Assembly: GCA_019155185.1 (NCBI GenBank)
Contig: CM032797.1
Coordinates: 5,752,881-5,816,880, forward strand
Direction of reading: 5' to 3'
DNA: 64,000 bases
Source: Beaufortia kweichowensis
Lineage: Eukaryota; Chordata; Actinopteri; Cypriniformes; Gastromyzontidae
This document shows, in pieces, positions 23,143-35,600 of the stretch (position 1 is its first letter; every line of letters begins with the position of its first letter). A program made the translations under genes and the position numbers. The notes beneath the pieces were generated by a model. That model was not told the origin of the DNA. It ran no database searches and saw nothing but the letters and a program-made list of their open reading frames with translations.

Positions 23143-26100
23143 GTAAGACTTTAGCATCTCTGCTTACTAAAACACGACCTGAACTTCTATGCAGTCACAA
23201 TGTTTCAGCAAAAGATTTATTTGTATCTTAATTTTGAGGAGAAAATAATTTTACAAAGTGACATGTATTAATTACGTGAATAATTATGTATGTTAGTCTA
23301 TAGGCCATAGTTAAAACACACCAACATTATATATAAAACATGCTTTTATGTATTTATTAATAGAAAATGATACTTTTTAAGCCATTTTAAACGTCATCTC
23401 ATCTACAAACGTTCTTATTGAACAAAAACATGTTAAAGCAACAAGTATCTTTACCACTTTGGCAAATTATTATTAACCTGAAAAAAAGTATGTGTTATTA
23501 TTTATAATGCTAATGTTGATGATGATGATAATACTGATAATAATCATTATTATTTGTAGTTTTTTATTGTTACTTGTTTGAATATCGATAGCTGTCAGTT
23601 TATAGTCTGATAGATTCTCTAGTATTTATAGTCTCATAGAAACTAAAAAAATAATTTTATGTGCACTTATATAGCAATATAAAATTTTGAAAAGTTTTAG
23701 ACACAAAGTGTCAGTCAGTGAAATAACCTTTTGCCTCTTATTACTGCAGTATCCACGCCTTTAGGTCAGGGCCGCGTGAACCAGCTCGGTGGAGTCTTCA
23801 TAAACGGACGTCCTCTGCCCAATCACATCCGCCATAAGATAGTAGAGATGGCCCATCACGGAATACGGCCGTGCGTCATCTCTCGACAACTGCGCGTCTC
23901 CCATGGATGCGTGTCCAAAATTTTGTGCAGGTACCAGGAGACTGGATCCATTCGGCCCGGCGCTATTGGTGGTAGCAAACCCAAGGTAGGACATAATGGA
24001 GGCCATTTTATGTCTTGGTATGACTTACTCTTGTATAAACTTAAAAAAAACATTTATACGAGTCATGACCCAAATATGTTCTGTATTTGATAGTGGCTGT
24101 GTACATTAAATGACAGCTTATGCACATTTAAATGGTTCTGCGCTTCTGCGATGCATTTAATTAGCAAACAACAGTTTTGACTGCAGAAATTTTGGCTTTG
24201 CACAAAAAATAATATGCATGATGTTGCTGTATATTGTGTCCTAATTTTTTTTAACTACTTATTGCATCAGGCGTTAAAGCCATTTGGTTATAACTGGAAC
24301 CATTTAAATATCTGTGCATATTTACTGTTATTTTATGGATAAATAAAATTATTTTTATGGAAAATGATTTGTTATTTATGGATACATGAAATGTCCTATT
24401 AATAAGCAAGCATTGTTGCTCCAATAAATGTAAAATAAATAGTGTTTTGTTGCAATGCCCAATTATGCCCAATAATGGAAAATGCCCAATAATGCAAAAG
24501 CATAAATTATTTGTATAAAGCGTTTCAAGAATACACTTTCATCTAACTAAATGAAAACTGATCATTTTATCTGTGCACTGAATTGCACAGGAATAAATAT
24601 CTGTCCTAAATTCTTGGTTGTTTTAATTATTTTTATAGAAAATTATCTGGAAGAAAAAATAATTCGTTTATTAATAAGTAACCATTGTATTAAAAGCAGA
24701 GCACAACTCCTGATGTGGACAAAAAAATCGAAGAATACAAGAGAGAGAATGCAGGGATGTTCAGCTGGGAGATTCGGGATAAACTTCTGAAAGACGGAAT
24801 CTGCGACCGAAACAACGTGCCTTCAGGTTCTTAACGAGATATTCTTTATCTGTGATCTGTGAACTTCATCTGCGAATTTGTCGACTTTTTGTTTTAATCT
24901 GTTGCATCCTATGCCAAAGCCAGTGCTTCTCACACCTGTTGCTTATTATAGGAAATAAACAGATGACATGTGTCTTCCAAAGCTGCTCATTATATGTTCG
25001 ATGTATACTACACGTCTAAAGCCTTGTGTACAAATGTAAATGTATTTATTTGTCATGGTTAATTTTAAGTTTAAATATTTAGACAACAGTGTTGTGGCTT
25101 GGTTGTGTCTGTTGCTTGTTTCATTTCATTATGGTTTTAATATTTTTATCGCAGTAAGTTCCATCAGCCGCATGCTGCGCTGTAAGTTTGGTGGAAACGG
25201 AGATGAAGATGAGGATGATGATGAAGTTGAAAAAAGGGAGATCGAGGAAAACGAAAGAAGAGCCAAACACAGCATCGACGGCATTCTCGGCGACAGATGT
25301 GAGTGCTAAATTTATTTATGCACGAGATGAGCAAAACGTGTTTGGGGCAGATATATGTTTTATTTTACAACAGTAAACACAGTTGCATTTGCATTTTTAC
25401 ACGTATGCGAGTAGGGGTTTTATTTAATTTTTAATTCTGCGTTTTTTTTCTTTTTCATCTTCTAAACTAAAATACATATATATTTAATTCAAAATTTAAC
25501 AAAACTTCTTTTAAATTAAATTAAAATTGTGACATTTTAATAATAAAATAATGATAGTAAAACATGTCACATGCTACTGTTAGGAAAACATTTTTAAACA
25601 TTTAAAATAGTCTAATAATTTAAAATAAATATGCTATGTATTTGAATAGCATAAACAACACATTTACGGTTTAATTTATTTCGATTTAAAGTGGTATCCA
25701 AAAATTTTCGGTTGAATTTATTGGCATCATATTGTAAACTCCCAAATATTATTATTATTATTATATTTTGCGTGTTTTTTGTTTTTTCCCCTTGACACTG
25801 AATTGAGGTCCAGCACAGATTAACCTCTTAAAACGAGACGTTCCCGGAGTGAAACTGGCCGAATCAGTAAATCAAACATTTGTCCAAGAATAGCGTTCAC
25901 TAAAAGACGCTCCTGCGGTGCACAATCGGACACTTGAGGATGAACTTGGGAAACAAAGGCGAAAGAGTCCATGAGACTCACGCTTCAGTTTCCTCAGGAC
26001 AAAGCTCGGCCTAGCAGTGGCTTGGTCCTGACAAAAGACTCCAAGCTTTTCAAAATTCGGAAAGAAAGGAAGAAAAAACGTTTCAACAAAAGGCGCAGAG

Positions 26101-29100
26101 CGGACATTATGGACGGGCAATGAGAGATGAATTATTCAGGAATGACCGTAGTCCCGGCTAAGAAGTGTTTTATAGACTTCTAGACCTGAATAAAGTGACC
26201 ATTTACCTAGATAATTTCTTGGAATTTTCCCTCTTGCCCCAAAAACGTTACGATATTTGATTATTAAATGTTAAAAAGTAGAAAGAAATGACTCTTATGA
26301 GCACTTGTTGATATGTGTGTGTGTATATAAAAATAATTCGGATTTCTTTAAATGTACTAGTTTGAATAGTTGATAAATTATGCAACAAAGCGATTTGTAA
26401 TTTTGTATAGACTAAAGACAACCAAGCGTAAAGATATGTTACGTCTATATATTACGCACAATTCGTAACTGGTCTAAATCTGTATGGCTCCGTAAACAAT
26501 TAGCATAAAATAACTCCGACAATAATGGATTTTATTAACGAAATTTAATTGGAGATACTTAAATGTCAAAACAGGGTGTCAAAATATCCCGACAATCTTT
26601 AACATCCGCGCCGCAGATAGCCTTCGGGCATTACCTATTTCCCTGTTGGAAGAAGGAATTGTATGTAATAACTTGGAAATTGATACAGGCAGCGCGTTTT
26701 TCTAACCCCCAACAGCCTGAAAGTTTGTTCTAGATGTCAAGTGGAGAGAATGTAGTTTGGATATGCGCTGCGCTCGGATCGCCCCGCGCCATGGGCCGCG
26801 CTACAATTGGCTCACATTATACTCAGTCACTGCAATGAAAACCTTTTCTAGTAGATTAAATCGAGCCCTTTATTCGTCTCCACTTTCATCTCATGACAAA
26901 AACCCGCCCCCTTCCTCTCTGCCCGGGGCGCGCATTCATTCCTCACTGCCCTTTTCGTTCCCTCTTTTCCCGCACCGCCATCACGAATACAGATCAGTTA
27001 GTAATTAGTTTAACAAACGACTGTCGATATGTTTTTGTTTGCAGATAGTAGGTCGATATGAACTTTGGGAACGCGCAGACATGCACTGGCACGTGGACTT
27101 TGCTGAAATAGTTTCCATGTAACTTTTTGGGGCTAAAAAGTCAGAAGATTTAGATAAGACTCTTACAACAAGATGTTTTCTTTGTTACAAGTCCAGATTT
27201 AAGAATATCAGCTACAGCATGTGCATTAAGGAAATGGAACAAAACAGTAAAAGCAAAAAGGAAAACAGTCTTTTCAAAGCAGGGTTAATGTTTTTGTTTT
27301 CCTAGAAGGATCAATCACCTCTGGCTTTTATTCACATGTAGATGTGTCTACATCATAAAACTCAATGAGTGTTGATCTCCATTGACACACTGTAAACTTT
27401 TCTCTCCATTCAGTGTCTTCCGTTTGTTTGCTGTGGGTTGATTCCTGCACTGGCTGTATTTCACTCTCTCCTCCCTACTTGTGGGAGTTGTTGTTTTTTC
27501 CTTTTTGTTGCTCCGTTAAAATCTCAAAAGGGTGTTTTCAGAATTAAGAGGGTGTTCTCTAGCCAAATATTGATTAAGTACGTGTTTGCTGAGTCTATAG
27601 TTGTCGGGTAAGAGGGGTGTGTTGGCTCCGGGCCCCTGCTCCCTCAAAACCTATTGTTGGGCCCCTTAAAGGCTTGAGATCAAAGCATGTGCCCCTTTAG
27701 ATTTATTTGTCTGGGAAAAGGCAGTGTGGAAGACTATTGCTTACTAATACTGGATTGAAAATACACCTTAAAAGATGCTTTTCTAAACTTCAAGGTGCTC
27801 AAAGAAGTGTCATGACACTTGCAAAATGCAACTTTTGTTGCTCTTTAATTTTAGTTTGTAGTGGATATTTATAAATCATTTATTTATTTATTTTATTAAA
27901 ATTGTAAAAACTTTTTTTTAAAAGTGGTAAACTACAGAACATCGTATTTTTTGGACATTTTATTAGCTTACCCAGAGAATTGCTGAAATGTTTTTTAAGC
28001 TTTTTTTCCCTAATTGTTCCTCAAGCTTGAGTCACAACACATGGTGATAATAAATTAATAAAATAGAAACATAAGCCCAAAGAAATGTTCTGAAAGAATG
28101 GCCAAACTTCCAGCGCTTGCTCGGTCTGTTCGTCCGCGATGAGCGAATCGATTAAAGCCAGGCTCCCCTCCTTTTCCCTATACTATTAACTTTGGGAAAA
28201 CTGACAATCCTCGAGCCTCATTTAGCTAATTAAAAGTAACTAAAGTCATCAAAGAGCCACGGCCCCTCTCTCACAGACTCTCATTCACGGCGGGCGAAAA
28301 AGAAAACTCCGAAATACAAACAGTCAAAGGGATCAAGTTTTTTTGAAAGGGAGTCCCGTGGAGGCCAATTGAATAAGCTTAGTGCTTTGAGACGTGCCAT
28401 GGTGAACGCAGTCAACATGTAATAATTAGTTTCATTGAGCAGCATTCCAACAATCTGCTGCTTTTCTCCTGGGCTCATTGTATCCCAGCAGGCCAATAGC
28501 CAGGAGGACAGAGAGAATCAAGCAATGACAACGCATGAAAGATTCAGCTGCCTTTGTCTGAGAGAGCAAGAGGGACTTTGTTTGTGTAAATAAAATAGGG
28601 CTTTTGCCTGCTTTGCTGACTGGATGGTTAGTCAATAGAAAAGAGAGAGAGTCATGGATGAGCAGGAAAAGACATCTGCGTGACACCACCATAAACAGAT
28701 ATTACTGTGTCGATTTATTTTTGTTGCACGACCGCAAATGTAGCGCTAAAGCCAGATGTATTTATCCAAAAATAGACCACAAAGAGGCGTTTATGGCTAT
28801 ATCTGGCTCGTAGGGGTTTTATTTATAGTACATATTTGATGTTTTTGTGTGTTGAAGAATGACGTCTGTCTTTCTGATCAACAAGGGCCTTTCTCTCGCT
28901 GCTGGAATGCTTCTCGGTCATAAATCCGGGGCCCTGCGGGACTGGAGATGAGCAGTCATCTTTGTGCCTCTTCCGCTCTCAGTTTATCTTTGTTGGATAT
29001 CAACACGCAGAGAATCAATAAACTCTTCCGACAGTATTAAAAATGTTAAGGAAAGTAATATTTTGCTTTCTTTACCAACATGTAGCATTGTTTTTTTTTT

Positions 29101-32100
29101 TAAACGTAGCATAAAACTTTGCATCATTTCCATGTGATGTCATTCCATTTGTGAAGCAAGAACAACGCGCATGCACACGGTCACACCAAGCTTATCTCCA
29201 AATGAATGCCGCCCGTATGCTTCATTAGCTCTGCTTTCTACGCTGGCACCAGCATTGTGATCCTCAAATATTAATTCAAAGAACAATTAATGAATGCAAA
29301 CCATCTTTGAAGTCGGGGGTACGGGGTCGAAGCCGGCCCGGCCCCTGCCAACTGATGGACTCCTCTTCCAGTCCTCTCTTCTCAAAGACAGTTTGAAGTG
29401 TCTGAAAGAAAAAGTGAGCAATAGAAGGTCAATGAGAATAGGGGCTCCTCACAGAATAGAGCGCTCTGTTTTCTTGGAAGTGTTTGAGGGAGTGAAACAC
29501 TGGCAAAGGAGGTATGAAAAGGAGGGGATAGGAAAGGTCGAGGGTTTCAGGGACCTTGCCATAAAGCCTTACAATGAGGCAGTTAATTGAGAAAAGCTAG
29601 ACGGCGTTGTCAATCACTTAACTTGGAGAACTTCACTTCTCAACTGCCAAATGATTTCAGAGCGAGAGAGAATAAAGTGAATCTGTAGGAAATTTTAGCA
29701 GAAACATGTTGAAATGAGCTGTTTTGGTGACTCCAGCTTCTACAGTGGATCATTGTTAGCTCAATTTTTCTACTTCGTCTACCTTACAAGCGCAAAACTT
29801 GCAGCAGAAATCATCCTTTCCAACTTGAATATGCAATTTCTGATTTGTTTCAGATGAAATTAATTTGGTTTCAGGTTTGGAGACTTTACATAAGACTGCT
29901 GGCATCAGCGACTGGAACTTTCTAATGTCTTCCAACTGTTGTTGGGACATTTTAGAAATCGATTTAACGGGCACGGTTTTAAGGAAAGTACTGTTGTTTA
30001 ACCGATACTCTTCTTCAAGTACCTTTTACCCACAACCTGCCTATTTCTGTAACTTCACGTTGAATAATTCACTGTTAAAGTTTATCTATAGCCTTGTGTT
30101 GCAAATGTACTGTTGTTTTAAGAAACGCAAGACCAAAGCTGTATAAAGGGCCGTTATACACTTTTGCAAAGCTCTAAATTAGTGCACTGTTTGGTTACTT
30201 GCACTTTGCTTATTTTGTGTGTGTGTGTGAGTGGGCTGCAGAACCTTTCTGGGGGCTGTCAGCCCCTCTTTCGTACCCCAGAGACGGTGAGCTGCTCTTG
30301 GGCAGGGTCAAGGGGGACTCCTGGGTCATTGGCTGTGCAAACTCCCGCTCTGTTGGAAGTGAGGGTTAAGATAATGTGTTTGTTCAGTGTGACAGGTAAC
30401 AGGGTCTCTACGACGGTCCATAAACTCTTTGAGAATAAAGAAGACACAGGAGATATGATTGTAAATGCTTATGTTGTATACGTTTTTATCGGGACAGTTT
30501 TGCATTTTTCAACACAGGAAATGAGTGTCTTTGTTACTGAATTTGTTGCTTTTTTATTATTTATAAAATATACTTAAAAATTAGGATTTAAAGACTAGTT
30601 TTGAAATAATGTGTTGAAAAAATGAAAGCAAATTTAGAGCTGTTTAAAAGTTATTTCAAAAGGAAAAGTTCACCCAAAAAACTTCTGTTATGATTTATTT
30701 ATCCTCATTTCAGTTTGTGTCCAGTGTTGTTTCGTTACCGTCATTATTCTTTTGTGTTTTGCAGAAAAAATTAATGTTTTAAAATGACATTATGATATAA
30801 AACAATGAAAAAAAGCCCTTTAGGCATAAAGCTCACTAAAATGCATTTTTCTAACACTCTTTTTCTAAAGTGAAAGAAAGTTTTCAGTCATCCACAGCCT
30901 TATCTTATATGATTGAGATAATATCTATACGTTACGTCACTCAATGACTTAAAAAGTCATCTTTGCTCGTGTCATTTTCTCAGTATTTCAAGTTTAGTAT
31001 GTGATCTACCCGTCCTGGCTAAATGCAATTACACATTGTCTGCATGTTTTTGGTAGGAAACCGTCTACCAAAAACATAAATATAATATAATGTCAATATA
31101 ATTCCTGCTCCTTTATTTAGGAGCATGTGGTGTGTGTTCCCGTGGTGCGATCGCTGTGTGGGTGCTGCGTTTCGGCTTTGTCCTGCGATTCCACGCTGCA
31201 TCAGGCACCTCTGTCCTGTTCTGACATCATGAGCAATGCATGCTGGGAACCCATAATGCCCCAGCATCCCTCCTTTATGGTCCTCGTGTCCGTTCCCAAA
31301 CATGGTTCTTAACGCATATCTTTCTAATGCACAGAACAACAGTTTGCTCTTTCGTTAAATGACCGTATCTGATGGTAATGCCATGGTGCTTTGATTTGTT
31401 CCTTGCTGATGTATGATTTTATATACCATGTGTAATTTTTTGGATGGTAAAAGATTTTCCTCTTTCAAGCTTATTGTGCTGGGTCAAGTATACGGGTTTC
31501 GAACTGTCCAATCTCTTTAAGATTTGTTCAAATAATGGTAATACTATGGTATCTTTTCATGAACGGGATCTGTCTCATTCAGCCCTCAAAATTAAAAAAT
31601 GATTTCTCTCTCACTTTGTTTACTCTCGTTCTCCTCGTCTACCTCTCGTTCTCCCTCTTTCTCTCCGGGCAGCTGCTGGGGTCGTGGCTCTTTAGCGAGT
31701 TGAGTGACTCCCCGCTCCTCCCTCTTAACAAAATGCCAAGCCCAGATGGAGTCGCGATCGTTCCGTTAACCATTCTTCTCGCTGCATCTGCCGGGATTCT
31801 ATATACTCCTTAATTCACTCACCAGTGGCTGGCCGGGGCGCGGACTGAAAGGGCCAGCACTCCTCCACGCTGCAAATAAATGCTTCATTTGTCTCTTCTC
31901 TCCTTTGTTTTGTTTGGGGAACACATGTCACGAGCTCAATTACCCAACCATTTAACAGCCCCCGAGGAGGAGTAGAGTCTTCCCTACCAGGAGCTATAAA
32001 CGGCCCAGATGGTCATGTGTAGACCGGGACTCTCTCGCTCCAGCATCCCTCTGTGTTTACTTTCACTTTATCTGTTTTGTTTTGCTGCGTTTGGCTGCGT

Positions 32101-32525
32101 CTGTGTGAGGAAACGTGCCAAAGTGTGCATCAGTACCCGAGCGCTTAAACTTACCAGGTGTTCTTCTGACTTTCATGTAGGATAAACAAAGTTTCAGTTG
32201 TTTGTGAAAATGTAACTTAAATGAGAAGCAACGTTTGCTTACGTTGTAGACATTTATCCAGAGAGAAGTAATCGCGTTTCAGAAAAGATCTCAAGGATGT
32301 CTGGAAGTGTGTTCCGATTGGAACCTCTGAGCAATGCAATTTTGCAATTTTCTTATGGTTTCAATATTCAAGAACAAATTTCCAGATTCGTAGAGTCAAC
32401 TAACTCTCTTTGGATTGATTTCTTTGCAGCAGACTTTTCTTTGCGTCATTTTGGCTTCTGTTTTTCCACCTTCTCATGTTTCTTTTTGATTGCCACTAGA
32501 ATTCACTACATTCCCTTGAAGTTTT

Positions 32526-32609
<84 letters not shown>

Positions 32610-35600
32610 AATGCATCAGTTCGTCCAAAGAAAATTCAATTAATTAGTTGCACCATTTTAATTCATATAAAAATACCCAATGTATTATGGCAATTTTATT
32701 GAGATCAGATCTAATCATTTATAAAATCTATCTATTTATAAAAATCTTTTTATTAATTTTCTATTAACTAATATAACTTTCTATGATACTTAAGTTTTTA
32801 TGATACCAAAGAATTTTCTTCAAATTAAATCATTGTTAAAGCAAATATATACAATCCTGTAGTACTGACATTTTCTATTGTAATTAGTTTTATAAATGGG
32901 CTTTTCATTAAATTAGTTTGGATAATGTCTTTACTGTTAGTAAACATTTCAAAAAATATTTTGATGGAGAAAAACAAAACCTGTCAATAGTCAAAGAGAT
33001 GCAGAGTGGATGAGAGGAGAGAGATAGATGTGTGCGCTGTCGGTGGTGTGTTGGGAGCAGGTATGCTTGAGGAAGTGGACACAGTGTGAGTTTCCTGTCC
33101 TGCTAAAGTTCTGATGGACAACATCTCTATGGCGAGTTTGTCACTGTCTCTATTTAACAATGTGTTTGCAAATCACTTTTTAAAATGAGTTTCCTTTAAA
33201 ATTAAAAAATGTATTATTAGCCCTTTTTCCCATCAGCAATTTAAAAAAAAATTTTTTGCCATCCTTGACAAAAGATTTCATGCATTTGAAAGAGATATGT
33301 CTCTTACAGCTGAATTAGAAATGATTTGATTGTTAAAATATAGGCAAAACAGCCTGTTTTATTGTGTATTTGACACATTAGGGCTTTTAAAATGACACAA
33401 TTGAATTAAATTATTAAAATGACACAAATGTATAGATTGCAGTATGACAATTTTCACAATATTTTGATATAGCTGAATCATTTTAATTCATTTTTAAAAT
33501 TATGTATAGACAAAGTTTTAGTTTGATGCTCTGATGTGTGGATATCACATTTTTCTGATATATTGTGTAGCCCTAGTAAGAGTTCTTTTATAAATCTAGA
33601 ACAAACTTAAGATGTAGAATAAACCTAGAAGCAAAGCTTTTATTCATACTTTTATATACAATATAATAAAATGGAAAAGCCAGTGTTTGTAATGAAATCA
33701 TCTGAAGCAATCTGATCTGCAGGATGAATTTGGTTCATGGGGTTATAGGTGCATTTCTCTAATCAGATCGGTGGCCATTTGTTGAAACACAGTAAAACCT
33801 TGGATCTTTAACCTCTATGTCAATGCTTCATCAGTCATGCAGTTAAGAAACACAAGCGATTAATAAATGATATATTTAATAAAAGAGCCCGTTTAGCGTA
33901 CGTCAATGCGGTAAATAGACATGATGGACGAGATTTGGGGGTGACGATCTTAGAAGTAGAATCGGTATTCCCACACCCCATTTTAGTCACCATACTGGTC
34001 CCCCAGGTGCCATTGAGCGATGCCCCCCCTCTTCTGTATGGTTTCCCCCAACCTTCATCCCCCTCCACCTCTGTAACCCCCTGGCCATGGAGGAGGAAAG
34101 GGTTCGGGGGCGGCCCCCCGCTGTTCCCCTGCGGAGCCCCCATTGCCCTGCGTCCAGCCCTCATTGTGCCCACCTCCCCCCCCCTGCCAGGCAGGTGACA
34201 GGGGCTTCAATGCTGCCCGGACCGAGCTCATGGAACATACAGATGGAGCGTGGAAATCAGACTCCAAAGAGCTCAGTCACCATTCCCACTAAACAGGCCA
34301 ACAAAAGAGCAGGCCAAATAACTCCCCGAAAGAGAGAGAGAGAGTGAGCGAGAGAGAGAGAAAGAGAGAGAGAATGCAAAATGCAACAGTGTAATTGTAA
34401 ATTTGATTGTAGATTTAACTTTTTTGATGTGGTAACTAATGATTAAAACTTATGGAAAGGCTAAAAACGTTTCTGCTTGTGCCAAGAGTGTGATTTGGTG
34501 CCTTAGTCTCTTTCTTTCTTAAAGAATCTTACACATGATGTTTTTGCTGTTTTGGATGAATAATGTTTTCTTGTTTGCTATTTTCGATTTGGTTAGTCAT
34601 CATTTATTTGTCTGGAGAAGTTTGGTTGGTGGAGATGAAACGAGAACTTGTTGACTTTCTCCATTTCCTCAAAGGCTGATTATTACAGTTGCCGTCTGCT
34701 GAAAATAGTCCAGACTTTGGGTAAAATGGCATGTAAAGAGAAGTGGATAAGTGGAAAAGGACAGCCCTGTCTCGCTCTATCCTTTCCAAGTCCTGTGAGA
34801 TGCCCGGAGTGATGCGCGCTGGCAGCGGGCAGCATCATTTCCTGTGTGGCTCCGGGATGCGGGCGGCCCGAATGGAGAAGACTCTGCTCTTTTAATTTAA
34901 CCTTTAAATCTGGCACTGTCTTTTTCTCTTATACTCAGAGATACGTAAACCTGTGTTTCTATTTCCAAATTTGAGGTTTAGTGATCTGTGTTGTTTGGCA
35001 GCAATGTTTTTTTTTATAAAACTAAAAGAGTAAAATGTTTTAAGAGGAATCTTTAATACTAATTGAGTAAGAATGTCATTACTGTAAATTGTTTAGATAA
35101 ATTTTCACAGGTGGTTTATAAACAACTGTGGCATGTATTGGTACAAATCTTTTGTAATTATTATACCATATAAATTTGCTGTATACTGCTGTTATCTGCA
35201 AATTGTGTGATTTAAAGAAAACAAAACAAATTTTTCATATAGGGGGTCTGCATCTTGATCGGATGAGCTTTGGGCGTCTTCTTTGCATTTTGTGTTTTAA
35301 ACCATATGGGGGTAAAACGGGAAAGATTGAATAGGAGAAAGGAGATGGCTAGCGTCAGACGAAGCAGATGTGGCGTTGGCGAGTTCTGGACGGGGGCTTT
35401 GGAAGCGTATTACTGGACAATAGCAGACTGTCACGCTAGTTTGAGGAGGCTAATCATTTGATAGGCCCCCCCTCCTCTGGGTACAGATTCCCTGAGCTTT
35501 ACTTCACGCACACTAACATTCTCTTCTGCCGAATTAGCTACGAAAGAACCGCTCGGCCTGCCTAACTTCAGCTAAAATAACATCCAAAATAATACCTGCA

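Noticed and set aside
23761..24053. Minus-strand frames over pax3 exon 2
   Set aside because: Shadows of the paired-domain exon.
30164..30577. 137-residue plus-strand frame in pax3 intron 4
   Set aside because: No recognisable domain; contains a repeat-like GTGTGTG run and AT-rich end, consistent with chance.
33835..34347. Pro/Gly-rich frames in pax3 intron 4
   Set aside because: Caused by the C-rich block; no splice context and no conserved motif.
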